Of a stretch of DNA of 64,000 nt, positions 40,119 to 51,391 are shown one piece after another (within the stretch, counting starts at the first letter, position 1; each line of letters begins with the position of its first letter). Origin of the DNA: Sphaerolaimus hirsutus (taxonomy: Eukaryota > Nematoda > Chromadorea > Monhysterida > Sphaerolaimidae); the NCBI GenBank assembly GCA_964036195.1, contig OZ038458.1, positions 2,790,001 through 2,854,000 of the forward strand. The letters are read 5' to 3'. The notes beneath the pieces are model-generated. The model was not told where the DNA came from and searched no databases. It worked only from the letters and a program-made list of their open reading frames with translations. The position numbers were made by a program, and so were the translations under genes.

Positions 40119-41618
40119 GGCCCTGTCTTTTGATTCCAATATTTTTGGCACCGGGCCAAAATTTGCCGCACTTCTTCGTTGAAAATCAAGAGTGCGGCTT
40201 CAAATTTTCTTTTTTTTGGAATCACTTTCAACCTCCCGCTCAAATTCGTTTAAAATATTTTGTCGTGTCTATTTCGTCTCAAAGATGGCTTTCAATGGAA
40301 GGAATCGAATTGAAACGAGTTTATTGGGATTTCGTAATTTACAAATTCATTTCGCACGATGCATTTCCTACTCTGCTTTAAATACTTGTGTTTCTAAGTT
40401 GATTTTGTGTTACGCAACGTTTTCACCAATGTATCCAAAAGTGTTATTTATTTATTTATTTTTTGCAAATGATAGCTGAACATTTTGGCTGGATACAAAG
40501 TGACAAAATGCAAGCTTGGAGTGGACTCACTCAAGATTTACCTAAATATGGTGTCTGTTACTTTGTCAATATTGCAGCACACCAGAGCTGTCAAAGTACT
40601 GAACCTTTTTTAAAGTAAACGTAAAACCCACCGTAAAACGTATTTATTTTTTACCCACCGCTGAGTACAGGAAACGTAAAGTAATTTTTTTTACTTCTAC
40701 TCATGCGTACCTAAACGTGAGTAGGTAAATAACTTTTGTCCCGGAAAACGTAAAAGTGGGGATTTTACAGTTTTAACGCCAATATACAGTTTTAAATTCA
40801 GATGGTTTTTTCATTCTAACGTATTGGCGGCCCACACCCCAGTGGTCTGTGCACTCTAAATACCCCCCTCAAAATTTCCACTCTGAAAAATAAACCCCCT
40901 GGGGGTATTTCGAGGAAATACGGTAAGTGTAAATTGTTGTTTGCTCTTGGCAACGAAACTGATCATGATAAAGGCGTCACACACTTGAAATTTTTAATAT
41001 TCATGACTGAAAGATGATTGAAAACTCGAACATTTTTGTTGTCGTCGCGAAAAAAAAAACCAGTGTGAAAGCCGCCTTATTCACTTTCTTTGCAAATAGT
41101 TTCCGGCCATCTTTGTTCCCACCCTAAACAAAAGGCAATGTCTGACTTGTAAATTTCTGCACCCAGACAGCTAGTAGTTTTAGTGCGAAATCACGCCAAT
41201 TTTTCTGGCACCAATGTCATAGAAGTGTGGCACGAAATTTTTCATTTTTTGGAATTACATAAAACACTTTGAATAAAATGATGATTAAAATAGGATTTAC
41301 TATGATATAAAATTCAATTTTTTTTCCATTTTTCACACTTGGTACTTATGCTAGATTGCAGCTATACATCATCATTGACCTAGTCTTGTAAAATAATAGT
41401 AGAAACAACACATACTAATACAGAAAAAAAACCTTTTTACCCAACTTATTTCCAGCCCTATGAATAACATTATGCAAGCTGTATGCCGACGAAAAACCAC
41501 ATTCAATACATAAATAAATACCTACATAGGTACATATTTCAGCGGATAACTGAATCAGTGATCAAGTTCAGCGGATCAGTGAAAATAATCTGGCAATAAA
41601 AAAACTCCAACCCGCGTA
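40119..41618. other. Divergent intergenic region
   Basis: Lies between the WDR76-like start (minus) and the secreted-protein start (plus), so it should hold both promoters. I see no clear TATA or initiator. A right-end fragment of the TACCGTATTTCC family lies at about 40858-40925; the rest is AT-rich and unassigned. Confidence 0.5.
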
Positions 41619-44600
41619 ATGTATCCAATTAAAATCGCGCTTATTTTTCTGTTCATTTGCCCCCTATTAACGTGGGCAAAAGAAGATGAAAAAATAAAAA
41701 AATGCAAAAAGAATCCAAACCTTTCTTGGATAGAGAACCATGTAAAGTTGCAATGTTTTCGCAAGAAGATTGACAGCATGAGCACTCAGTATGGCTATAA
41801 AATAATAGGTAATTAGGTAGTATCATTAGTATGACTACAGATTTGCTTTAATTTCCCTGCTTTTGTGTAGAAATTTCCCCCCATGATCCCAGTTTTCTGT
41901 ATCACCAGAAAATTTATTTATCTTATTACCCTTTTTAATAAAATGTAGCCAAACAGATGATGGCAACCCCCCTGTAAAAATGATTGAATTTTTAGGTTCT
42001 TTAATTTCCCACATTTCCAATTTTTTCAAAACTAGTTTTAGATTTTACTTTTTAGAATCTTTTTGACTTACATTTCAAAGATTTGGATATTTTCCAGTAA
42101 GTTACCTATTGCGCTTCTGAATTTGTTTTCTGAATTTTGCTTACCTACATCTCAATATTTTCCAATTTGTTTTTCGGACATTTTTGTGCACATTTTTCGT
42201 GTTTGTGTTTTGGCCGCATTTTTCTATCTGCCTGTACAAAGATAAATGTGCACAAAAATGTCCGAAAAACAGCAGCAAAACATAGGTAGATAGATGTATG
42301 TGAAATTCTGAAAACAAAGTCGAAAACGCAATAGGTAACTTAGTGGAGAATATTCAAATTTTTAACCTATATGGAAGCAACGGTTTCGTCCTTTCCCAAA
42401 GACCGTTGCGCACCCCCGAATATTCGAAAGGCATTCCAAACGGACGTATCCATATACATGTAAACTTGATGTCTCGAATTCACTAACTCATAAATTCAAT
42501 AGGTGCACTTGTAAATAAAACTAAATTTTTTTATTATGTTTCAAAATTTGGAGGTATTTAGGTAATCATTTAAACATTCTCTTCGCGCAGCCTGCATTGC
42601 TCCCGGCACTAAAAAGGAACTTAAACATGATGAAAAGTCTAAAAGTGGTTCCTTTATTTACACATGCAGAATTGGACACAACGGTGGAGGGCTTGTTATA
42701 TCTCGTAAGTTCACATACACTCCAGTCAAAAAGAAAGTTCGCCAAGCAATTTCGCAAATTTCTCTCTCATTTTAATTGCGATTCCTGATCATGGTGTGCT
42801 AGGGGGCTGACATGGGTAGTGATGGAAAAAGCGCCAGAACTTTGGCGCCAAGCGCCAAAGGCCCATGGCGCTTTTCCGAACCCCAGCGCCAAGCGCCAAT
42901 GGCGCCAGAGCAAAATGGCGCCAAGCGCCAGAAGCGCCATGGCGCTTTTTGCTTTGGCGCTAGCGCCAAGCGCCAGCGCCAGGCATTTTGTTCCTGGCGC
43001 CACAGAAAAATAGCGCCAAGCGCCAAAAGCGCCATGGCGCTTTTTGCTTTGGCGCTAGCGCCAGGCGTCAGCGCCATGGCGCTTTTCCATCACTAGACCT
43101 GTGTATCAAATTATACCCATACATTTGTCTACCTACGTGCAAAATTTCAGCTCCCTAGCTACTACATACCTCCGTTGCGAGCTATCCAAACAAAAAAAAC
43201 CGCGCTGAAAAGTTTGTTCGCCAGGAACAAACGTTTACTTCCTGGGAGCTTTGTTGATAGTCATAGCAGTTCAGCCATTCAGATTCAGCCGTTAAGGATA
43301 CAGAGTTTTTGATAGAGTATGCATAGATGAAAACAGTTGCTGTAGGGGATAAAGGTCTGCCCCCCTCATGTGGTGCCATTGGTGTGAATTTGCAAAACAT
43401 CTTAAATCTGATAAAAACCTACCTTTTCATTACAGTAAAACTATATGTTCCAGTCACTTCCACGCCAGTCCCTGGTGACTGTCACATGCTCACTGAAGTC
43501 ATCTCAGACTATCTCAGAAGCAATATTGCATGTTTACATTGTGATGAATAACTACAAATTTTAAAGATTTTAGATGTTTTGCAAATTCACACCAATGGCA
43601 CCACATGAGGGGGCAGACCTTTATCCCCTACAGCAACTTTTTCATCTATGCATACTCTATCAAAAACTCCCTATCCTTGACAGCTGAATCTGAATGGCTG
43701 AACTGATATGACTATCAACNNNNNNNNNNNNNNNNNNNNNNNNNNNNNNNNNNNNNNNNNNNNNNNNNNNNNNNNNNNNNNNNNNNNNNNNNNNNNNNNN
43801 NNNNNNNNNNNNNNNNNNNNNNNNNNNNNNNNNNNNNNNNNNNNNNNNNNNNNNNNNNNNNNNNNNNNNNNNNNNNNNNNNNNNNNNNNNNNNNNNNNNN
43901 NNNNNNNNNNNNNNNNNNNGGAATTAGAGCTCAGCGTCGATTCGACGTGAAATGACGACGTGAAATGATGTCGTGAAATTAATTACACGAGTGTGGATCA
44001 TGCTACGGGTCTACAATTTTCTAAGGATAATATATGAATCAATACCTTAATCGTGTCCAATACTGAGTGTTATCAGCCACAACTAGAGCGAATTGAAAAA
44101 TTCAATTTTTATCATTCCATGTCATCATCATTTCATGTCACAGTGTCAGGGAACAACTTGACATTTCATGTCAGACTTTTGCTTGCAATAGTCTGACGTG
44201 AAATGTCAAGTTGTTCCCTGATGTAAAATGATGTAGTGGAATGATAAAAATTGAATTTTTCAATTCGCTCTAGTTGTGGCTGATAACACTCAGTATTGGA
44301 CACGATTAAGGTATTGATTCGTATATTATCCTTAGAAAATTGTAGACCCGTAGCATGATCCACACTCGTGTAATTAATTTCACGACATCATTTCACGTCG
44401 TCATTTCACGTCGAATCGACGCTGAGCTCTAATTCCCGCTTTACAGTAAAACTATATGTTCCAGTCACTTCCACGCCAGTCCCTGGTGACTGTCACATGC
44501 TCACTGAAGTCGCAAAGCTTATGATGGAGCCTGCAGACTATCTCAGTAGCAATATTGCATGTTTACATTGTGATGAATAACTACAAATTTTTAAGATTTT

Positions 44601-47600
44601 AGATGTTTTGCAAATTCACACCAATGGCACCACATGAGGGGGCAGACCTTTATACCCTACAGCAACTTTTTCATGTATGCATACTCTATCAAAAACTCCC
44701 TATCCTTGACACCTGAATCTGAACTGCTATGACTATCAACGAAGCTCCCAGGAAGTAAACGTTTGTTCCCGGCGAACAAACTTTTCAGTGCGGTTTTTGT
44801 TGTTTAGATAGCTGGCAACGGGGGTATGTAGAAGCTAGGGGGCTGAAATTTTACATGAAAGTAGACAAATGTATGGGATATTTTTTGGGGCAGACCTATT
44901 ACACACAAATGCCCATTACGCACATTTTCCCGTTTTTTCACTTGACAGTTTATAAAGTGATTTTCAGATATGAGTGAAGTGAAAAACGTTGCACAATGAC
45001 ATCAGTGAACTTTTTTCACTCATATCTCAAAATCAGTTGAAAAAGTGTCAAGTGAATAAATGGTCAAAAATAGCCATTTTTCACCATTTTTTCACTTGAC
45101 AATTTTTAGAGTGATTTTCAGATATGAGTGAAGTGAAAAAAGTTCACTAATGTCATTGCGCAACTTTTTTTCACTTCACTCATATCTGAAAACCACTTGA
45201 AAAAGTGTCAAGTAAAAAAACGGGAAAATGGGCGTAATGGGCAGTTGTGCGTACTAGTACACCGCCGTATTTTTTTGATACGCATGTCACCCCCTAGCAC
45301 ATCTTGATCAGGTATCGCAATTAAAATGAGAGAGGAATTGCTTGGCGAACTTTCTATTTGACTGGAGTGTATTACTACTATACATATTACTTTTTATTAC
45401 CTGCACAAGACATAAATATTATACCATATTTCATCGAAAAAAACCCTCTCGAAATACACCATACGAATGCCCACTAGGATGGATTTATAAATCAGTGTAG
45501 GTACCTAAATAGAATTACCTAGTTGCCAAAAACTGGAGTCTGTGCCCTGTGTACACACGTTGAAAACAATGACTGTGTTACGTTAGAACAGGTTTTAAAT
45601 CGTGTACATTACTTATGTATCGTATTTCCTCGAATTACCCCCCTCGAAATACCCCCCTCAAAATGGGCACTATGAATTAAAAAAAACCCTCGAAATACCC
45701 CCCTCCCAATTGAGTGTAAAGAGAACGTCAATGACAAAAACTGCGGTTTATGACCCGGGCAATGCATAACACACGTTAAAAACAATGATTGTGTTACATT
45801 AGAACATTGTTTATACCATCTATCTACATACTTATATAAGGCTGTAGACTCTTATACATGGTTGTTTTTGTTGTATTTTTCTATGTCTGCGTACGTTATT
45901 AGTACTGGGTGTTCAAAAAATTTCTGGCGAAATAATAAACCCCCCTCGAATTACCCCCCTCCCTCGAAATACCCCCCCGTCAAAATTCGCACTCTGAAAA
46001 AATAAGCCCCATGGGGCCAGATTTAATACTCCCTACAGATTTGTAGGGTAGGGCAGACGGATTTAATACGCCCGACAGATTTTTTAAAGTTTAACCGCAT
46101 CGACGCACATGCACCGAGAGCAAGGCGGTGCGTAAAATATACGAAACCATCCCTTAAGGTTGCCGATATTGCAATATGACGTATATCACTTCGATTTTGG
46201 CCCGGAAATCACGATTTCGTCATTTATTGGCCATCTGCCAATTCGTTTTTTATTTTATTTTGTCGGGCGGGTTACTCGCATAGGTCACGCTTTTGTGTAG
46301 TCAGGGGGTCACTTTTTTAGTGTTCACTGTCTGCAACCGAAACCATGAGGGCAGCGACAAGAAAGAAATGCATGCATGAGCGTACAAAAGCGCGACTTTT
46401 GCGAGTAACCTGCCCGATAAAATAAAATAAAAAACGAATTGGCAGACGGCCACGAAATGACGAAATCGTGATTTCCGAGCCAAAATCGAAGCGATAACCG
46501 TCATATTGCAATATCGGCGACCTTAAGGGATAGTTTCGTGTATTTTATGAACCGCCTTGCTCTCGGTGCATGTGCGTCGATGCGGCTGAACTTTGAAAAA
46601 TCTATCGGGCGTACGCCCTACCCTACAAATCTGTAGGGAGTATTAAATCTGGCCCCTGGGGTATTTCGAGGAAATACGGTAAGTCAATAGATGCTTATGC
46701 ATGCATGCGGTCTGCATGCATTTTTATGCTTCTGCGTACGTTACAAACAACAGATAAGTAATAGGAGTTCAAGAAATTTCTGGTGGAAAATAAACCCCAT
46801 CGAAATACCACCCCCGCTCGTTTCACCCCCACCAAAACGGCTCCGCACCTGTACGCACAAACGCCCGGCGCGCACAAACGCCTGGCACGCACAAAATGAA
46901 AGTCCGGTACGCACAAACGCCCGGTATGCACAAAAAAATAGCTGTGTGCGTGCAGCACAATGTGCATGCCAGTCGTTTGTGCGCGCCGGTCATATGTGCG
47001 GGCGGGGCTTGTATCCTGGCTGGCTCCTAGGTTCAAATGGGATTGACTTTTCGGGATCGGGATTGGCTTTTGAGATTTTGGGATCAGGATTGACCTTTCG
47101 GGATCGGGATCGGGATTGGCTTTTGAGATTTCGGGATCGGGATTGACCTTTCAGGATCATGATCGAGCTTGTGAACGGCATTTTTCGAGATGGGGATTGT
47201 AAAAAATTCTCATACTGAAGGATTTTGTCTACTTAACTGCAAAAATGGGCTTAAAACACTTTAAAAAAAGTTTTTCATTTGACTTTTCGATCTTTTTACC
47301 GCTTTTGGCGCTTTTTTTCGAGTAATAAAATGAAAAGTCATGTGACAAACAAATACTTTATTTCAAAATTAAACAATCATTACGCCGGCAGTTCGCGGCT
47401 GCTAATCAAAAAAATTGCGGCCAGTGCCAAATTCCCCCAAATGCCATGACGCCAGAGTTCTTTTGGAAGCATCCAGGTGCTCATGTATGGGGGGCAAACA
47501 CAAAGTGGGGGGGGGCGTGTGAAAATCCCCTGCCCGGTACGCACAAATGACTGGTACGCACAAATGACCGATACGCACAAATGCCTGGTACGCACAGAGC

Positions 47601-48042
47601 ATCAGATTTGTGTGTACCGGGCATTTGTGCGTGGCGGGCTCAATTTTGTGCGTGCTGGGCGTTTGTGCGCGCCAGGCGTTTGTGCGTAGGAGGCCTGGCC
47701 CACCAAAACTTCCACATTGAAAAAATAAACCTCCAGGGGGTAATTCGAGGAAATACGATACTATAAATTTCCTCAATATTGCATTCATTTCATGTCGTGC
47801 AACAAATTTTAGATGCCTTGTAACAAATACTGAGGTGGATGTTAAAAAAAGATACCGTACAAATTTAGCAGTCCTTTTGACGGTTTAGAACAAATTTTCT
47901 CCAATTTGAGTATTTACATTTCCCCCTTGCAGACTGCATAGCGCCAGATGGCGAAGAGATGAACATCGGTTCCAAGCACAGGGCGAATGGAAAGTTGGTC
48001 AAATGTGTCAAGAAGGGCAACACTGTCAAAATGTATCAGTGA
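41619..48042 (+). CDS. Small secreted protein with two Fn1-like cysteine modules, 137 aa
   Basis: Three exons: 41619-41808, 42591-42704 and 47933-48042 (TGA at 48040-48042). All junctions are phase 1, with donors GTAATT and GTAAGT and acceptors CGCGCAG and CCCTTGCAG. The signal peptide is residues 1 to about 20 (IALIFLFICPLLTWA). A Lys-rich segment with two cysteines follows, then CIAPGTKKEL...FIYTCRIGHNG in exon 2 and CIAPDGEEMNIG...LVKCVKKGN in exon 3. The C-x-APxG...G-x-(F/L)-x-x-C-x-x-x-G pattern resembles fibronectin type I-like modules of MIG-18-type secreted proteins that I recall from nematodes. An extracellular role is likely; the ligand is unknown. Confidence is good for structure and moderate for family. 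Confidence 0.7.
42817..43096. repeat. GGCGCCA-rich MITE with TAGTGATGGAAAAAGCGCC ends
   Basis: Left TAGTGATGGAAAAAGCGCC, right GGCGCTTTTCCATCACTA. Interior is reiterated GGCGCCAAGCGCCA and GCGCCATGGCGC. Open frames across it on both strands are not genes. Confidence 0.8.
43720..43919. other. Assembly gap, 200 N
   Basis: A run of exactly 200 N in a palindromic region, probably a scaffold join of unknown true length. Confidence 0.99.
43920..44436. repeat. Near-perfect 517-bp hairpin
   Basis: The arms are reverse complements from the edge (GGAATTAGAGCTCAGCG and CGCTGAGCTCTAATTCC) to a loop near TTTGCTTGCAATA at about 44178. Few mismatches are visible. No gene. Confidence 0.85.
45618..46681. 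repeat. TACCGTATTTCCTCG-family MITE with a foldback inside
   Basis: Outer ends TATCGTATTTCCTCGAATTA and CGAGGAAATACGGTA. A second element, 46013-46657, begins GGGGCCAGATTTAATACTCC and ends in its inverse, with arms of about 300 bp around 46335. Confidence 0.75.
46684..47760. repeat. Repeat mosaic with GTACGCACAAA words
   Basis: Blocks of CGCACAAACGCCCGG-type words lie at about 46850-47000 and, mixed with their inverse, at 47530-47700. Between them are a CGGGATCGGGATTG fragment of the CCCGATC hAT family (47030-47165) and AT-rich DNA. It ends with a TTCGAGGAAATACG terminus near 47755. All lies in intron 2 of the secreted-protein gene. Confidence 0.5.
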
Positions 48043-48095
48043 TCGCATTATATCACAATGGTGTTTGGCTTTTTAAATGCATACCTCTTTATATA

Positions 48096-48903
48096 CTACC
48101 GTGCAGAATAGTTGGGATATTTTGCCAAAATTTCAAAATGATGAATGCGCAAAATATTTGGGCATACTGGGTGGGTACCATGGTGGGTTGGCTACATGTA
48201 CCCATGATGTTACACTTAAGTTGTTATGTGTGTATATTCTTAGTGTAGTAGCATAATTCATAAACAAAAACATAGCATAAACATGAATCCTCGTTGTCTA
48301 ACATATATGGTGGCACATTCAGAAAAATGATGGTTTTCATTGGTTTTGAGTCATTTTTAGTGTGAACGCTTACATTTGTTCATGCTATTGTGCCATAATA
48401 AGCTGTGATCTGTTAGTGTAGTACAGAATATCCAGTCAATGTGCCTCCATATACTTGTACAGCATGAAAAATCATTTCTAATAAATTAGCCATCTATTGT
48501 AACCTGATTTGAACACTATTCCATGGTCAACTTCACTTGAAGTGACAAACATTCGACAAAAGCCAACACTGGGAAGCTAAAATGTGTACTGGACCCCCAG
48601 CCTACTGTTTCTCTAATGCTACGAATACAGCTCGACATAAAATTCCAGTATAAAATTCCAATGCAAAAGTGATTACATGAAAGTAGATGATGATACAGGT
48701 CTGCAATTTTTTCATGGACGATATGTTTATCAATACCTTCATTGTGACCAAGGGTCATCATCCATGGTCACTTCTGTTTGATTGTGAAAATTCAAAAATT
48801 TCGATTTTACGTTGAAATTTTACGCCAGCTGAAGAAAAGTCAATTCTACGCCAGGTGATTGCATGCAATAAGGGTGAAAAGTCCCAACTATTCTGCACGG
48901 TAG
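48096..48903. repeat. Inverted-repeat element, CTACCGTGCAGAATAGTTGGGA ends
   Basis: The 22-bp ends are exact inverse copies. The 808-bp element begins 53 bp after the stop codon of the secreted protein. Part of its right half (TTTTCATGGACGATATGTTTATC and following) is related to the hairpin at 43920-44436. Confidence 0.8.
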
Positions 48904-49449
48904 TGTATGAATTGAATAGCAGATCAAATGAATTGTTAGAAAAATAAAAGAAAGTATTTGTGAGAGGACTGATCTGCCGTGCAAAGCCCGTCATTGAAAG
49001 TCAAACTGATATCGACTGAATGTCAAAAATTAACTTTGAAAAAGTGCTTTTTGGAATGAAAATTGTGGCTGGTTCAGGTTTCGGGGTCTTCCATCTGACC
49101 TGAAACCAGCCTGCAGCATATCAAAAATGCAGCACATCTTTAAGCGTGTAATGTCTACCATGCCAGGAAAATATAATCGGTAAAACACTTAACCAGAGGT
49201 TTATAATTTCGCCAGCGAAATTTTAGAGAGGGGGTTCATTCGCGGGGACTATTATTTATTTCGATCAAAGTGAACGATCAATTCTAGAAATTAAGTACTC
49301 AGCCGTGATGAACTTCATACATTTTTTGCGCTGAATGCTTATCTTGCTGAAAAGCTGAAACTAATCTTTTACAATCAATCAGCCAAACTTTTAATTTGCG
49401 CTGAAGTCGACGGGTGTTGTCAAAAAATTCGGAAACCCGCCAACAACCT

Positions 49450-50851
49450 TCCGTATTTCTTCTAATAGAAGAGCGCCGTTCTATTGTTTTCGTCAACTTT
49501 TTTACCTGCCGTTCTATTAGAGGTGCCGTTCTATTGGAGGCTGCCGTTCTATTTTTTTCACCAATATTTTTCAGACATTTTTCAATTGGACATAGTGTTT
49601 TTAATCAAAAATGAACAACATTTTACTATCAGAGCATCAATCAAAACAAAACCAAATGTGAAAATAACCCTTAATTATAGTTCAGAACAGATTGGATGTT
49701 CTCACCACCCAGTTTTCTCATATTTGTGTGTTCTGGCTAGTGATGGAAAAAGCGCCAGGCTTTCGGCGCCAAGCGCCAAAAGCGCCATGGCGCTTTTCTG
49801 ACCCCGGCGCCAAGCGCCAATGGCGCCAGAGCAAAATGGCGCCAAGCGCCAAAAGCGCCATGGCGCCTTTCTGAACCTCAGCGCCAAGCGCCAATGGCGC
49901 CAGAGGGTAATGGCGCCAAGCGCCAATAGCGCCAGCGCCAAAAAAATTGTTCTACAATTTGATCGTAGAAAAATGAGTGCATAACTGTGAGTGACGTACC
50001 GCTGAAGTCATAGTAGTCTATTGAACGTTTTTGCCCATTTAAACAACCACTAAATCGGCGCAAAATTTCTCAAATAATTGCTCTGGAGAGATACATATCT
50101 GGTCGATTTGGGGTGGGGGGTGGGGGGCTCGAGGGATAGTAGCCTAAAATTTAGCCTCAGGTTAGATAGATAGCTGAGCGGCCCGGGAATAGATAGATAG
50201 CTGGAGCATTTGTTGGGGGGTAACCCCCACCCCCCCTCCAACCCCCGCCAGACTGAACCCGTGATTTATACTGCCAGAAAGAATTAGGAGCAAAGCACAA
50301 AAGGGGATATACCGCAATTTCACACCTCTGCTTTTATTCAATGTATGCATCTATTTATATAAAGTCTACCCTAATATTAATCAATATTTATTCAGTTGCC
50401 TCAAAATTGATCAACTGCAGTGTCGATTTCACCGTATTATAACAATTTTGTTATTATCATGGTTGGCGCTTTTTTGGCGCCATTCAAAATGCCGGCGCCA
50501 GGCGCCAATAGCGCCACCAGAAAATGGCGCCAAGCGCCAAAAGCGCCATGGCGCTTTCTCAGACCCCAGCGCCAAGCGCCAATGGCGCCAGAGCGTTTTA
50601 GCGCCAAGCGCCAAAAGCGCCATGGCGCTTTTTGCTTTGGCGCTAGCGCCAGGCGCCAGCGCCAGGCGCCAGCGCCATGGCGCTTTTCCATCACTAGTTC
50701 TGGCACTCTTCAAATGTAATTTCTGCCTGCCGTTCTATTGGAGGCTGCCGTTCTATTAATTTCGTGAACGCAAAAAAGTGCCAAAACCTGCCGTTCTATT
50801 GGAGGTGCCGTTCTATTGGAGGTATGCCGTTCTATTAGAAGAAATACGGTA
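49450..50851. repeat. Large CCGTATTTCTTCTAATAG-family element with nested insertions
   Basis: Ends CCGTATTTCTTCTAATAGAAG and CTATTAGAAGAAATACGG, with GCCGTTCTATTGGAGG repeats at both sides. The GGCGCC element 49737-50698 is inserted, itself split by unrelated DNA at about 49941-50460 that includes an AGCTATCTATCTATC repeat. Confidence 0.7.
49737..50698. repeat. GGCGCCA-rich element, split by insertion
   Basis: CTAGTGATGGAAAAAGCGCC at the left and GGCGCTTTTCCATCACTAG at the right are inverted. GGCGCCAAGCGCCA blocks lie at 49750-49940 and 50463-50690, with about 520 bp of foreign sequence between. Confidence 0.65.
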
Positions 50852-51065
50852 CTTACTCTTGGAAAAGAAAACAAATTCCTTGCGTTTGGAATATTTCTCA
50901 TTTTACACAAGTATCCAAAAATATACTTCTCAGAAAAAAAGAAAAATATCCGCCGAGTGGTCGTCGAACACGAAACGGGCCGAACCCATTAGTATTATTC
51001 GCCAAAACCCCCTGCTAAACTGGCATCAAAGAAACCCTTATCAATCTCAAAGTCGAGTCAATCAG

Positions 51066-51256
51066 GTGTCAGCTCCAGACCCTCTAAAATGGCTGTCAAA
51101 ATTTAACATTGAAAGTCTTGCAAAGTGTTAAAAGTCATGTAAAATGCCCCGCAAAATGGCAACTCGGTTGCCATTTTGCAGGGCATTTTACACGACTTTT
51201 AACACTTTGCTTGACATTTTACAGGCCATTTTACAGGGTCCAGGACTGCCCCACAG
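51066..51256 (+). mobile_element. Introner-like element as 5'-UTR intron of golgin-84 (191 bp)
   Basis: Starts GTGTCAGCTCCAGACCCTC after AATCAG and ends GGTCCAGGACTG plus CCCCACAG, 15 bp before the start codon. The arms are inverted (GCCATTTTGCAGGGCATTTT and its complement). Use as a UTR intron is inferred; no transcript is available. Confidence 0.6.
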
Positions 51257-51271
51257 TCACCTACGGGGGGC

Positions 51272-51391
51272 ATGTCTTGGCTGTCGGACACGTTGGGCAG
51301 GGCCGAGTCTCTGCTCAACCAGTTGGACCAGTCGGCCGCGGTGGTCCTGAGCAAGCCCAACACCTCGGACGCGCACTCTCAGCAGCTACTC
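51272..51391 (+). CDS. Golgin-84 exon 1
   Basis: 40 codons from the ATG, matching the golgin-84 N terminus (MSW...AEDLLNxxDQ type). The donor CTC|GTTCGT is poor; GT at 51396 is an alternative, but only 51391 fits phase 0. Confidence 0.7.

Larger units (their letters stand above)
42713..45372. repeat. Large nested foldback region with assembly gap
   Basis: The left edge (CACTCCAGTCAAAAAGAAAG) and right edge (CTTTCTATTTGACTGGAGTG) are inverted over about 90 bp. Internal blocks (GAGGGGGCAGACCTTTAT, TAACTACAAATTTT and others) occur in direct and inverted copies near 43233-43719 and 44444-44880. It contains the GGCGCC element at 42817, the 200-N gap, the foldback at 43920 and hairpins at 44915-45250. 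It begins eight bases after the donor of exon 2 of the secreted-protein gene. Confidence 0.7.

Noticed and set aside
42799..43096. Long frames on both strands rich in Ala, Trp, Arg and Leu
   Set aside because: They arise from the GGCGCC palindromic repeat, which lacks stops in several frames.
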